64,000 nt of DNA. Origin: Ramlibacter algicola. Its GTDB lineage: Bacteria; Pseudomonadota; Gammaproteobacteria; Burkholderiales; Burkholderiaceae_C. Location: positions 3,348,001-3,412,000 of the forward strand of contig NZ_JAEDAO010000001.1 in the NCBI RefSeq assembly GCF_016641735.1. The letters run 5' to 3'. Under the pieces are notes generated by a model that saw nothing but the letters and a program-made list of their open reading frames with translations, did not search any database and was not told where the DNA came from. Of this stretch, positions 37,934-46,803 are shown in pieces (the stretch's first letter is position 1; every line of letters starts with the position of its first letter). A program made the position numbers and the translations under genes.

Positions 37934-39490
37934 TCAGACCGCGGCGAGCGCCGGGGCCACGGCCGCCCGGCCGAGGCCGAGCCGTTCCGGCGCAATGTAC
38001 TGCTGCCGGTAGGCCTCGAACGGCAGGGTGTCGCGGGCCTCGATGTCCTTCTGGTCCTGCACCGACTGCTGCGCGAGCGACTCGAAGCGGGCCTGCGACG
38101 CGGCGGCGAAGGGCAGCGCGAGCAGCTTGGCCTTGGACTGCAGCGACTGCGCGCGCACGAAGCCGACGAACGATCCGGCGTGCTCGCGCCGGATCGCGTC
38201 GAGCACGCGGGCGGACGGCAGCTGCGACGGGTCGCGCACCAGCGCCTGCGCCGAGCGGACCGCGTCCGCGTGGTCGCTGGTGCCGTGGACCGCGTCGAGC
38301 GAGTGCGCGATCGGCATGCACGCGGCGAGCAGTTCATCGGCCCAGTCGGCCAGCCCGATCTCGCCGTTGCCGCGCTCGAGCTGCAGGCCCGGTTCGCGGC
38401 CGAAAGCGGCGGTGCGGTGCTGGTTGCGGCCGATCGCGGCGATTTCCGCCGGCGTGTCCGGCGGGCTGTCGGCCAGCAGGCAATGCAGCAGGAACACGTC
38501 GAGGAACCGCAGCGTCGGGGCCTTGATGCCCACGGGCAGGAACGGGTCCAGGTCCATCAGGCGCACCTCGACGTACTCGACGCCGCGCTCGCGCAGCGCA
38601 TGCAGCGGGCGCTCGCCCGGCAGGATGACGCGCTTGGGGCGGATCGGGCCGTAGAACTCGTTCTCGATCTGCAGCAGGCTGGTGGCCAGCTGGTTGTACT
38701 CGCCGCCGGGATTGGTGATGCCGATCGCCTCGTAAGCCGGATAGGGCCGCGTCAGCGCATCGTGCAGCGACGCCGCGTAGCCTTCCAGCCCGTTGTAGCT
38801 GACCGCCAGGCTGGCTTGCGCGTCGCTCTGGTAGCCCAGGCGGCCCATGCGCAGGGACGTCGCGTGCGGCATGTACATCGTGCCGGGCGCGAGCTGCTGC
38901 AGCCCGTGGTCGCGGCCCTCGACGAACGACGAGCACAGCGCCGGCGATGCGCCGAACAGGTACAGCAGCAGGAACGCGTGGCGGCGGAAGTTGCGGATCA
39001 GCGCGAAGTAGCCCTCGCTGTCCACGCCCGGCATCGACCAGTTGTAGTGGATGCCGGAGATGGTCTGCATCCGCCGGCCGTAGCGATGCGCCAGGCCCAT
39101 TCGGTAGACGCTCTTCGCGCGGCCCACGTTGGACGATCCGTAGCGGCCGATCGGGATGTTCTCGTCGGCGGGCAGCACGCAGGGCATGCTGGACACCCAG
39201 AGCATTTCGTCGCCCAGCGCGCGCATCGTGAACTGGTGGACGCGCAGCAGTTCCTCGAGGCAGGTCTCCGGCGTCGCATGGACGCCGGTGATGAGCTCCA
39301 GCTGCGATTCGCTGTAGTCGGTGGTGATGTGCGGATGCGTGAGCGCGGAGCCGAGCGCGGCCGGATGCGGCGTCAGCGCCAGCGCACCGGACTCGGTCGC
39401 GCGCAGGCTCTCCTTCTCGATGCCGCGGCGGATGGCACGCAGGCGCTCGGCATCGAGGCGGGACAGGGCGGTGGGCAGGCGGCTCATCAT
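37934..39490 (-). CDS. gshA: Glutamate-cysteine ligase (proteobacterial type)
   Basis: At 518 residues this has the length of the E. coli-type GshA. It joins glutamate and cysteine with ATP, the first and limiting step of glutathione synthesis. RRGIEKESLR opens the conserved core; ITTDYSESQLELITGVHA, GIHYNWSMP, NPGGEYNQL and EYVEVRLMDLDPFLP are family blocks. Two adjacent ATGs (39490, 39487) can start it. The gene is alone on its strand; gshB is not nearby. Confidence 0.95.
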   Translation of the reverse strand: MMSRLPTALSRLDAERLRAIRRGIEKESLRATESGALALTPHPAALGSALTHPHITTDYSESQLELITGVHATPETCLEELLRVHQFTMRALGDEMLWVSSMPCVLPADENIPIGRYGSSNVGRAKSVYRMGLAHRYGRRMQTISGIHYNWSMPGVDSEGYFALIRNFRRHAFLLLYLFGASPALCSSFVEGRDHGLQQLAPGTMYMPHATSLRMGRLGYQSDAQASLAVSYNGLEGYAASLHDALTRPYPAYEAIGITNPGGEYNQLATSLLQIENEFYGPIRPKRVILPGERPLHALRERGVEYVEVRLMDLDPFLPVGIKAPTLRFLDVFLLHCLLADSPPDTPAEIAAIGRNQHRTAAFGREPGLQLERGNGEIGLADWADELLAACMPIAHSLDAVHGTSDHADAVRSAQALVRDPSQLPSARVLDAIRREHAGSFVGFVRAQSLQSKAKLLALPFAAASQARFESLAQQSVQDQKDIEARDTLPFEAYRQQYIAPERLGLGRAAVAPALAAV

Positions 39491-39666
39491 CGGTTGTGCC
39501 CCGGCAGCACCGGGACGCGGCGAAGGTAACACCTTTGCGACGAACCCGCAGGGCGTGGTGCCGAGGGTTTCATGGTAGACGCGGCACTCCAGCGATGGGG
39601 GCTGCATTAGGTCGCGTGCTCTACGGGCCATCGGGACAATCCCGGAGCACTGCAAGGAGAACGACC

Positions 39667-39996
39667 ATGACCCGCAACGACTTCAGCACGACCGCCACGC
39701 GCTGCGTGGAAGCTTTCGGTACCGCCGCGCATGGCGCGGTCGGCGCCTGCCGCACCGGTGGCGACCGAATCGCCGGCGCCGCCGCCGCGACCTGGGACCG
39801 CGCGTTCGCGCAGGCCCGCCCGCAACTGTCGGCCGAGACGCGCCGCAACGCGGCCCACGCGCGCAAGGTCGCCGCGCGCTACTGGCGCCAGGGCGTCACC
39901 GCATCGACCGATGCCGCGGACCGTGCCGTCGACGTGATCGTCGAGGTGGCCGCGCTCGCGATCACGCGCGCCGAGGCGATGCGCACCGCGCGCTGA
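39667..39996 (+). CDS. Small Ala/Arg-rich helical protein (109 aa)
   Basis: AAGGAGAACGACC precedes the ATG. The protein lacks a signal peptide, is 30% or more alanine with regularly spaced Arg, Thr and Asp, and is predicted helical. It looks phasin-like or like a small DNA/surface-binding helical protein by composition; no family is recognised. Confidence 0.6.
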   Translation: MTRNDFSTTATRCVEAFGTAAHGAVGACRTGGDRIAGAAAATWDRAFAQARPQLSAETRRNAAHARKVAARYWRQGVTASTDAADRAVDVIVEVAALAITRAEAMRTAR

Positions 39997-40058
39997 TCCA
40001 TGTGCCACCCGCGGTGCGGGTGGCAGAATCGCCGCACACCAACGACGAGGAGACCCGC

Positions 40059-40529
40059 ATGGCGATCACGGTGCCCGTGTCCATGGGCTACGAGATGGAG
40101 GTCAAGGCCAAGGCCGCCGACGTCTTCGACGTGCTCTCCGACGTGCCGGCGTCGGTCTCCTTCTTCCCCAAGGTCGACAAGCTCACCGACCTCGGCGACG
40201 GCGTCTACCAGTGGGAGATGGCCAAGGTGGGCACCGCGCAGGTGAACATCCAGACCGTGTACGCGAGCAAGTACACGAGCAACAAGGCCAAGGGCAGCGT
40301 CCAGTGGAAGCCCGTGCCAGGCATCGGCAACGCCCAGGTCGGCGGCAGCTGGAAGATCACCGACAAGAAGACGTCCACCCACCTGCAGCTGAAGATCGAC
40401 GGCGAACTGTCCGTGCCGCTGCCCGCGCTGATGAAGATGGTGGTGCAGCCGGTGGTCGAGGGCGAGTTCGAGAAGCTGGTCGAGAAGTACCTGGCCAACC
40501 TCGCGAAGCGCTTCGGGGGCGAAGTCTAG
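40059..40529 (+). CDS. SRPBCC-superfamily (START-like) protein
   Basis: The start at 40059 has GAGGAGACC before the ATG; the in-frame extension upstream is unlikely. The 156 residues form a polyketide cyclase/CoxG-like hydrophobic-pocket domain (EVKAKAADVFDVLSDVPAS start, then beta strands and a long C-terminal helix ending FEKLVEKYLANLAKRF). It probably binds a lipid or hydrophobic ligand. It is unrelated in position to the CoxG gene at 2.7 kb. Confidence 0.8.
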   Translation: MAITVPVSMGYEMEVKAKAADVFDVLSDVPASVSFFPKVDKLTDLGDGVYQWEMAKVGTAQVNIQTVYASKYTSNKAKGSVQWKPVPGIGNAQVGGSWKITDKKTSTHLQLKIDGELSVPLPALMKMVVQPVVEGEFEKLVEKYLANLAKRFGGEV

Positions 40530-40559
40530 AAAGCTGGAAGCTGTTTCCGGAGCCCCCGT

Positions 40560-41228
40560 TCAGGGCGCCAGCGCCTTCAGCATCCAGGCTTCCAGGTCCC
40601 GCACTTCTTCCATGCACACGGAGTGCGCCATCGGGTAGGTGTGCCACTCGACGGTGTGGCCGAGCGCGCGCAGCGCTTCGCACGACTGCTGGCCACGCTC
40701 GACGGGCACGACGTTGTCGTGCGTGCCGTGCGCCATGAACACCGGCGTCGCCGTGTTCGCCGCGCTGCGCTCCTGCGCGGTGGTGGCGGCCAGCGGCAGG
40801 TAGCCGGACAGCCCGACGATGCCGGCCAGCTTGTCCTGGTGACGCAGGCCGGCGAGCAGCGCCATCGCGCAGCCCTGCGAGAAGCCGCCGAGCACGATGC
40901 GGCCGGCGGCGATGCCGCGCTGGTTTTCGCGCGCGACCAGCGCCTCCACCAGCGCCATCGAGTTGCGCAGCCCCGCCTCGTCCTCGCGCCGCACGAGCTC
41001 GCTGCCCAGGATGTCGTACCAGGCCCGCATGCGGTAGCCGTTGTTGATGGTCACGGGCATCACCGGCGCGTGCGGGAACACATAGCGCACCGGCCCCACC
41101 GGGCCGAGCTGCAGTTCCTGCGAGAACGGCACGAAATCGCTGCCGTCGGCCCCCAGGCCGTGCAGCCAGATGACGGCCGCGGTGGGCTGCGGCGCGGTCT
41201 CGATCTCGATGGATTCCAGCAGGGTCAT
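40560..41228 (-). CDS. Carboxylesterase / acyl-protein thioesterase-like hydrolase
   Basis: This 222-residue alpha/beta hydrolase of the phospholipase/carboxylesterase family has WLHGLGADGSDF near the N-terminus, nucleophile Ser117 in GFSQG, the acid in MAHGTHDNVVP and His in YPMAHSVCMEE. The family hydrolyses short acyl esters and thioesters. It stands alone and converges on the SRPBCC gene with a 30-base gap. Confidence 0.93.
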   Translation of the reverse strand: MTLLESIEIETAPQPTAAVIWLHGLGADGSDFVPFSQELQLGPVGPVRYVFPHAPVMPVTINNGYRMRAWYDILGSELVRREDEAGLRNSMALVEALVARENQRGIAAGRIVLGGFSQGCAMALLAGLRHQDKLAGIVGLSGYLPLAATTAQERSAANTATPVFMAHGTHDNVVPVERGQQSCEALRALGHTVEWHTYPMAHSVCMEEVRDLEAWMLKALAP

Positions 41229-41265
41229 GAAGGTCCGAAAGCGGTTGGATGACTGGGCGCCATTG

Positions 41266-41300
41266 TCCTACACCCCCCTCGCGGGGCGCTGGCGACACTG
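41266..41300 (+). promoter_or_regulatory. TCCTACA-N20-CGACACTG promoter-like unit before the HPF-like gene
   Basis: TCCTACA at 41266-41272 is followed 20 bases later by CGACACTG (41293-41300), 35 bases before the ATG of the ribosome hibernation-type gene. Confidence 0.5.
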
Positions 41301-41335
41301 AAGCGCAGGCCAACACTAGGAAGAAGGACGAGCCC

Positions 41336-41704
41336 ATGCAGGTCCAGGTGAACACCAGCAACGGCATCGACAACAAGGACAGCCTCGAGCGCTGGGCCAG
41401 CGACTACCTCAACGAGCAGTTCGCGCGCTTCGCGCAGGACATCACGCGCGTCGAGGTGCAGCTGCGCGACACGAACAGCGCCAAGAGCGGCGACAGCGAC
41501 ATCCGCTGCATGCTCGAGGCCCGCGTCACCGGGCACGACCCGGTGACCGCGACGCACCACGCGGGCACGCAGGACGAAGCGTTCCGCGGCGCGACGCAGC
41601 GCCTGCTGCATGCCCTGGAGCACCTGTTCGGCAAGCTGGACCGCCACCAGCACCGCGCGCGCGACACCATCCGCCGCGACCCCAGCATCGTCGACACCGA
41701 GTGA
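41336..41704 (+). CDS. HPF/RaiA-family (ribosome hibernation factor-like) protein
   Basis: The 122 residues match the beta-alpha-beta-beta-beta-alpha pattern of HPF/RaiA (VNTSNGIDNKDSLERW start, VEVQLRDTNS, CMLEARVTGHDPVTATHH, then a helix with ALEHLFGKLDRHQHR). Such proteins bind the 30S decoding site and silence ribosomes in stationary phase or stress. AAGAAGGACG lies before the ATG. It is not next to rpoN, where the main HPF gene of betaproteobacteria usually lies, so it is likely a second copy. Confidence 0.82.
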   Translation: MQVQVNTSNGIDNKDSLERWASDYLNEQFARFAQDITRVEVQLRDTNSAKSGDSDIRCMLEARVTGHDPVTATHHAGTQDEAFRGATQRLLHALEHLFGKLDRHQHRARDTIRRDPSIVDTE

Positions 41705-41760
41705 GCTGAGTCCCCGCGGCGCTGCCGCTACCATCGCGGCCGGACTTCCAGGAGACGGCG

Positions 41761-42576
41761 ATGGCGATGGACGTGATCGACTACGAGATCCGCGGCGCGG
41801 AGATGCAGTTCGTGGAGATCGAGCTCGACCCGGGCGAGGCGGCGATCGGCGAAGCCGGCAGCATGATGTTCATGGATGCCGGCATCGGCATGGACACGGT
41901 GTTCGGCGACGGCGGCAACCAGTCCGGCGGGCTGCTCGGCAAGCTGCTGGGCGCGGGCAAGCGGCTGGTCACCGGCGAGTCGCTGTTCACGACGGTCTAC
42001 ACCAACCAGGCGCAGCAGAAGCAGCGCGTCGCGTTCGCGGCGCCCTACCCCGGCAAGATCCTCGCGATGGACCTGCGCCAGCTGGGCGGCACGCTCATCT
42101 GCCAGAAGGACGCGTTCGTGTGCGCCGCGCGCGGCGTGTCGCTGGGTATCGCGCTGCAGCAGCGCCTGGGCGCCGGCTTCTTCGGCGGCGAAGGCTTCAT
42201 CATGCAGCGGCTCGATGGCGACGGCCTCGCGTTCGTGCACGCGGGCGGCACGATCGTCGAGCGCCAGTTGCAGCCGGGGCAGTCGCTGCTCGTGGACACC
42301 GGCTGCGTCGTCGCTTACATGCCCAGCGTCGGCTTCGACATCCAGTACGTCGGCAAGATCAAGACGGCCCTGTTCGGCGGCGAGGGCCTCTTCTTCGCGC
42401 GCCTGCAGGGACCGGGCACGGTGTGGCTGCAAAGCCTTCCGTTCTCGCGCCTCGCTTCGCGCGTGTTCGCGGCCGCGCCGCAGCGCGGCGGCTCGCGCGA
42501 GGAAGGCTCGGTGCTGGGCGGGTTCGGCGCCGGCGGCCTGCTGGGCAGCGTGCTCGGCGGCGACAACGACGACTGA
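41761..42576 (+). CDS. TIGR00266/AIM24-family protein
   Basis: The 271 residues belong to the AIM24 beta-sandwich family ([17 protein letters not shown], then [26 protein letters not shown]), with a C-terminal Gly-rich tail ([15 protein letters not shown]). AGGAGACGGCG precedes the ATG. The family's biochemical function is unknown; the mitochondrial member affects inner-membrane shape. Confidence 0.92.
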   Translation: MAMDVIDYEIRGAEMQFVEIELDPGEAAIGEAGSMMFMDAGIGMDTVFGDGGNQSGGLLGKLLGAGKRLVTGESLFTTVYTNQAQQKQRVAFAAPYPGKILAMDLRQLGGTLICQKDAFVCAARGVSLGIALQQRLGAGFFGGEGFIMQRLDGDGLAFVHAGGTIVERQLQPGQSLLVDTGCVVAYMPSVGFDIQYVGKIKTALFGGEGLFFARLQGPGTVWLQSLPFSRLASRVFAAAPQRGGSREEGSVLGGFGAGGLLGSVLGGDNDD

Positions 42577-42579
42577 CGC

Positions 42580-42750
42580 TCAGCGAAGCGTGGGACGCTC
42601 GCGGTCCGTCGGGCCGTGGTAGCCCATGAAGGCTGCGGCATCCGGCCTGGCCTCGGCGCCGCCCCACAGGTCGTCGTGCGTGCGCAGCACGCGCGGTGAG
42701 CAGGCGGTGAGCAGAACGCTCGCGGCAAGGACGATGAACACGGGTCGCAT
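42580..42750 (-). CDS. Small lipoprotein, 56 aa
   Basis: The start at 42750 gives MRPVFIVLAASVLLTAC, a lipoprotein signal, then a short polar tail. The longer upstream frame is not favoured. No family is recognised. CCTACGG motifs, weaker forms of TCCTACA, lie in its upstream region near 42783. Confidence 0.6.
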   Translation of the reverse strand: MRPVFIVLAASVLLTACSPRVLRTHDDLWGGAEARPDAAAFMGYHGPTDRERPTLR

Positions 42751-42944
42751 GGTGCAACCGTAGGTCGCGCGCGCGGGCGCCGCCGTAGGCCCGCGGCGTC
42801 GGCGCGCGTCGGTGGCGGTCGGCACGGCCGCTCGCAACCCATCCGCGACGCCCCCGGGCAAGCCCGCACCCCGCGCGGCCAGCGCGGGCGTAGAGTGATC
42901 GCGCGTCGGGGCCGCGCCGCGGCCCGCGCCTCCAAGGAGATGCC

Positions 42945-43289
42945 ATGAACCTGAAGAAGACCACGTGCCGTGCGCTGATCGTGTCGATGTTCGCGTTCTC
43001 GTTCCAGGCCGCGGGTGCCGGCATGATCGGCGCGGAGCAGGCGCAGACCTCGCGCTCGGAGCGGACGTTCGTGCTGGACACCCTCTCGCGTGCGGACACG
43101 TCGTCGCAGTTGCAGGCGCTGGGCGTCGACCCGCAACAGGCCCGCGAGCGCATCGGCGCCATGAGCGACGCCGAAGTGGCGCAGCTCGCCGCCGACATGC
43201 GCACCGCGCCGGCCGGCGCCGACGGCGGGACCGTGCTGGCCGTCATCGTGATCGCCGCGGCGATCTGGTACTTCGCCTTCCGCCGCTGA
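42945..43289 (+). CDS. PA2779-family secreted/membrane protein
   Basis: The 114 residues have a signal segment (to about 25), a polar middle (SRADTSSQLQALGVDPQQARERI) and a C-terminal hydrophobic helix ending WYFAFRR, the layout of the PA2779 family. AAGGAGATGCC precedes the ATG. The gene is followed after 5 bases by the PA2778-type peptidase gene, as in Pseudomonas, so the two proteins very likely act together in the envelope. Confidence 0.85.
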   Translation: MNLKKTTCRALIVSMFAFSFQAAGAGMIGAEQAQTSRSERTFVLDTLSRADTSSQLQALGVDPQQARERIGAMSDAEVAQLAADMRTAPAGADGGTVLAVIVIAAAIWYFAFRR

Positions 43290-43294
43290 CCCGC

Positions 43295-44293
43295 ATGCGG
43301 CGCGCCGACGGCGGGGACGGCCTCGCGCGCCACGGGCTGCGCGTGGCGCTGCTTGCGCTGGCGGCGCTGGCGGCCGGCTGCGCGCAAATGGTCCCGCAGA
43401 CCGTGGGCCTGCGCACCGGCTGGCCGGCCGGCGTGCCCCAGAGCACGTCGATCGCCGCCGTGCCCTTCTTCCCCCAGGACGACTACCAGTGCGGGCCGGC
43501 CGCGCTCGCGACCGTGCTGGCGTTCAGCGGCGCCCGTGCGACGGCGCAGTCGCTCGTGCCGCAGGTGTGGCTGCCGGGCCGCCAGGGCACGCTGCAACTC
43601 GAACTGCTGGCCGCGACGCGCCGCCACGACCGCATCCCCTACGTGCTCGCGCCGCGCTATGCGGACGTGCTGCGCGAAGTCGCCGCCGGCAACCCCGTCC
43701 TCGTGCTGCAGGACGTGGGCACCGTCACGACGCTCTGGCACTACGCGGTGGTGACCGGCTTCGACTACCCGAGCGGCACGGTGTGGCTGAATTCCGGCAC
43801 GCGCGAACGGCTCGACACCTCGTTCACCGCGTTCGAGCGCAGCTGGATCCCCGGCGGCAACTGGGCGATGGTCGCCGTCGCGCCGGACCGCATCCCCGCC
43901 ACCGCCACCGAGGACGCGTGGATGAACGCCGTGCTCGCGATGGCGCGCGTGGCGTCGCCTCGCGCGTCGACCACCGCGTTCACGACCGCCTTGGTGCGAT
44001 GGCCCGACAACCTGGCCGCAGCCGTCGGGCTGGCCAACCAGCTGCATGCGCAAGGCGACGTGGCGCAAGCCGCGACGGTCCTGCGCGAAGCCCGCCGGCG
44101 CCACCCGGACTCGACGATCGTGGCCAACAACCTCGCGCAGGTGCTGTCCGACCTCGGGCAGAACGCCGAGGCGCTCGCGTTGCTGGAACCGCTGGCCGCC
44201 GACTCGGCCAATCCGTTCGCGTCGGACCTGCGCGCCACGCGCGAGCTGATCCTCGGCCGGCTGAAGGACGCCGCGGCGCCGCGCACCCGCTGA
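43295..44293 (+). CDS. PA2778-family C39-like cysteine peptidase lipoprotein
   Basis: The 332 residues have a lipoprotein signal (LAAGC, Cys29), a C39-type papain-like domain with Cys66 (DDYQCGPAALATVL), His149 (TLWHYAVVTGF) and a conserved Asn later, and a C-terminal TPR-like helical region (about 230-330). C39-like peptidases usually process Gly-Gly leaders, but free-standing PA2778 members have no proven substrate. It is co-directional with the PA2779-type gene 5 bases upstream. Confidence 0.87.
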   Translation: MRRADGGDGLARHGLRVALLALAALAAGCAQMVPQTVGLRTGWPAGVPQSTSIAAVPFFPQDDYQCGPAALATVLAFSGARATAQSLVPQVWLPGRQGTLQLELLAATRRHDRIPYVLAPRYADVLREVAAGNPVLVLQDVGTVTTLWHYAVVTGFDYPSGTVWLNSGTRERLDTSFTAFERSWIPGGNWAMVAVAPDRIPATATEDAWMNAVLAMARVASPRASTTAFTTALVRWPDNLAAAVGLANQLHAQGDVAQAATVLREARRRHPDSTIVANNLAQVLSDLGQNAEALALLEPLAADSANPFASDLRATRELILGRLKDAAAPRTR

Positions 44294-44569
44294 CGCGTCC
44301 GGCGCCGCGGCGCCTACACGCGCTCGCGACGCCCGCCTGCGGCCCGCCGCCAGGGTCCTCGCCATCCTTCGCAGCGTGCCCACCGGCACCGCGCCACGAG
44401 ACAGGTCTCGGACTTTCGCGCATCCCCAGGGTCGCGAAACGAACGAACATTGTCCAGCGGTCACGGTGGGCCATTTCATGCCTGCGCCGCGCGTGCGACG
44501 GGCGCGCCAGCCCCTCCGCGAAGGACGTCAGCACGCGCGATGGGCGTCCGACGGTGTGCCGCGCGGTCC
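44294..44569. other. Non-coding stretch upstream of the DUF4864 gene
   Basis: This 276-base part of the 341-base gap holds no frame with a ribosome site that I trust. I see no clear hairpin terminator for the preceding peptidase gene. GCGCCTACA near 44311-44319 is a partial copy of the CCTACA motif. Confidence 0.5.
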
Positions 44570-44605
44570 ACCTACAGGCCGCGCCAGGGCCGCTGCCTAC
44601 TCTGG
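44570..44605 (+). promoter_or_regulatory. ACCTACA-N-CTACTCTGG promoter-like unit
   Basis: ACCTACA at 44570-44576 and CTACTCTGG at 44597-44605 are 20 bases apart, and the second block lies 29 bases before the ATG of the DUF4864 gene. This is a good copy of the shared motif, with one mismatch in the first block. Confidence 0.45.
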
Positions 44606-44634
44606 AACCATCCCTCCTCGCCCGGGAGCCTTCC

Positions 44635-45078
44635 ATGATCCGGTCCCCCGCCCGCCTGCTCGCCACGCTCACGATCGCGTGCGCGGCCCTCGGCGCCCAA
44701 GTGCAAGCGATCGCGCAACCGCTGTCCGAGATCGAGGCTGCGAAGGTGCGCGAGGTGATCGTGCAGCAGCTGTCCGCTCTGGCGGTGGACGATGCGGAGA
44801 AGGCGTTCGCGACCGCGACGCCCGAAGTGCGCCAGCAGATCGGCAGCTCCAACCGCTTCCTGTCGATGGTGCGCGGCGCCTACCCGATGGTCTACCGGCC
44901 GGCCGCCGTGAACTTCCACAAGCCGGAGTTCGAGGACGGCAGTGTGCTGCAGCTGGTCGAGATCAAGGACGAGAAGGACAAGGCCTGGCTCGCGCTGTTC
45001 GCCCTGGAACAGCAGTCCGACCAGACGTGGCGCATCAGCGGCTGCGTGGTCGCCGAGAACCACTGGATCGAAACCTGA
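44635..45078 (+). CDS. DUF4864 secreted protein
   Basis: The 147 residues have a signal peptide (about 1-28) and the DUF4864 domain (LSEIEAAKVREVIVQQLSAL start; FLSMVRGAYPMVYRP centre; end ISGCVVAENHW). The fold is probably cystatin/NTF2-like. The start has GGGAGCC before the ATG. No function is known. Confidence 0.82.
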   Translation: MIRSPARLLATLTIACAALGAQVQAIAQPLSEIEAAKVREVIVQQLSALAVDDAEKAFATATPEVRQQIGSSNRFLSMVRGAYPMVYRPAAVNFHKPEFEDGSVLQLVEIKDEKDKAWLALFALEQQSDQTWRISGCVVAENHWIET

Positions 45079-45102
45079 GCGCCGCGGTGCGCGGCGTTCG
45101 CA

Positions 45103-45735
45103 TCAGAGCTGCGTGATCAGCTCGCGGGCCTCGGAGGTCTCGGGCAGCACGTACACGACGCCGGCACGGCGGCCGAGCAGCGGCTGGACCACGTCGCGGT
45201 AGAACTGCACCGGCACCACCACGCAGCCCAGCGACAGCCGTCGCTGCTCGGGCTTCGAATCCGCCAGCCGCGCCGCGCGCACGGCGTGCGCCCGGCCTGG
45301 CCGCAAGCGGTGCAGCGCGAGCGCTGCGTCGTAGTCGAGCCAGACGACGTGCTCGCCGTGGATGTTGATGCCGGGCTGCGTCTCGAACCGCCCGGCCGGC
45401 GTCGTGCGGTCCCCGGGCCGGAAGGCACCGGTCTGCGCACGGTCGCCGACGCCCGGTGCGCTGTCGTCGCCCCGCTCGGCGCCGAGGATCACGGCCGTGC
45501 TCGCGCGCATCCGGCCGTCCGCGTCGAACGCGTACAGCCGGGCTTCCTTCTTGTCGACGACGATGTACGGCCGGCCCGCGGCGTCACCGCTGTGCCGCAC
45601 CCACTGCACCATCTCGCGCGCGTCTGCCGACGGCTTCTGCGCCTCGAACGCTGCGTCTCGCGGCGCCGCCAGCGCGGCGCCGGACGCAATCATCCATGCC
45701 GCGCCCACGAGCGCGGCCCTGCGTGTCCATTGCAT
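45103..45735 (-). CDS. L,D-transpeptidase-like (YkuD) protein 1
   Basis: The 210 residues have an N-terminal export signal (possibly Tat, TRRAALVG) and a YkuD-type catalytic domain (PYIVVDKKEARLYAFDADG start) with nucleophile Cys171 in RLSLGCVVVP and His142 in ALHRL. Canonical enzymes read S/T-x-GC-(I/V)-(R/N); the residue after GCV is Val here rather than Arg/Asn, so activity may differ. L,D-transpeptidases crosslink peptidoglycan or attach lipoproteins. A paralog is encoded 143 bases upstream on the same strand. Confidence 0.82.
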   Translation of the reverse strand: MQWTRRAALVGAAWMIASGAALAAPRDAAFEAQKPSADAREMVQWVRHSGDAAGRPYIVVDKKEARLYAFDADGRMRASTAVILGAERGDDSAPGVGDRAQTGAFRPGDRTTPAGRFETQPGINIHGEHVVWLDYDAALALHRLRPGRAHAVRAARLADSKPEQRRLSLGCVVVPVQFYRDVVQPLLGRRAGVVYVLPETSEARELITQL

Positions 45736-45878
45736 GGAGTCCCCTCTTGCGGGCGCGCGGGGCGCGCCGCGAGCCGCGGGCGTCCCGTCCGGCTCAGTTG
45801 AGGGGAAATGCTATCGGCTGGGCCAGCCGAAGCGCTGCACGAGGGTGCGAATGGTTGGGTTGCCGAGCGCGACCGTGC

Positions 45879-46721
45879 CTATTTCACGGCCTTGCGCGGG
45901 GCCAGCGTCGCTATTTGGGCCGACTGGCCAACCTCGTAGGAGCCGAACTGCTCCTGGGGCGTCCGGGTCTCCGGCAGCACATAGACGATCGCGCCGTGGC
46001 GCGCCACGGTGGGCTTGAGGGTGCGTTCGTAGAACGTCACCGGCAGGTTGATGCAGCCGAACGAGATCCGGTTGTCCTTCGACGTGCGCGAGGCCAGCCG
46101 TTGCAGCCGGCGCTCGGCCTTGACCAGCGGGCGCACGCGGTGCATCGACACGGCCAGGTCGTACGACACCCACACGATGTCCTCGCCGCCGGCATTGACG
46201 CCCGGTTCGGCCACGAAACGGCCCGCCGGCGTGGTCTTCTCTTCCGGCTTCACGTCCTTGAGCGGCTTCTCGCCGATGCCCGGGACGGGGTCGTCGCCCA
46301 CCGCGGCGCCGATCAGCGCGGGCGCCGAGTTCAGCAGCTTGCCTTCGGGGTCGAACACGAAGACGCGCGCGTCCTTCTTGTCGACGATCACGAACGCATG
46401 GCCCTTCGCGTCGCCCGAATCGACGACCCAATTGGCGACGTGCTTCGCGTCGGCCGATGCGCGGCGGCCACCGAAGTCCGCCAGGTGCGTCGCGGGCCCG
46501 GGCGCCGTCCCCTTCAGCGCGACGGGTTGCGACGCCGCGCGCCGCGCGCTCGCCGGCAGGAGCAGCGACTTGCTGGCGACGGTGGCGGTCGGCACCACGG
46601 GCTGCGCGACCTGCTGGCCCGTCTTCCAGCCGCAGCCGGCGAGCAAGGCGGCGGCCAGGGGTGCGGCGATCCAGCGGGCGGGCACGGGGATGGAGGACGG
46701 GGAAGCACTGCAGCGGGGCAT
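45879..46721 (-). CDS. L,D-transpeptidase-like (YkuD) lipoprotein 2
   Basis: The 280 residues start at 46721 and have a lipobox LAGC (Cys30), a linker, and a YkuD domain (HAFVIVDKKDARVFVFDPEG) with Cys223 in RISFGCINLP and His194 in SMHRVR. It is clearly a paralog of the protein encoded at 45103-45735, longer by an N-terminal linker. Here the active-site motif has Asn after GCI, closer to the family norm. Ribosome site support is weak. The terminator of the serine-rich gene lies just upstream. Confidence 0.82.
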   Translation of the reverse strand: MPRCSASPSSIPVPARWIAAPLAAALLAGCGWKTGQQVAQPVVPTATVASKSLLLPASARRAASQPVALKGTAPGPATHLADFGGRRASADAKHVANWVVDSGDAKGHAFVIVDKKDARVFVFDPEGKLLNSAPALIGAAVGDDPVPGIGEKPLKDVKPEEKTTPAGRFVAEPGVNAGGEDIVWVSYDLAVSMHRVRPLVKAERRLQRLASRTSKDNRISFGCINLPVTFYERTLKPTVARHGAIVYVLPETRTPQEQFGSYEVGQSAQIATLAPRKAVK

Positions 46722-46748
46722 GGACGTGCGAGGCGATGTGGAGGCAAA

Positions 46749-46780
46749 GAAAAGGGGCAGGCCCTTGCGGACCCGCCCCT
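46749..46780 (-). terminator. Intrinsic terminator of the serine-rich protein gene
   Basis: On the minus strand GGGGCGGGTCC, loop GCAA, GGGCCTGCCCC and a TTTTCTTT run form a hairpin with two G-U pairs, 25 bases after the stop at 46804. Confidence 0.8.
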
Positions 46781-46803
46781 CCTGGCTTGGAGCGAACCGC
46801 TGC

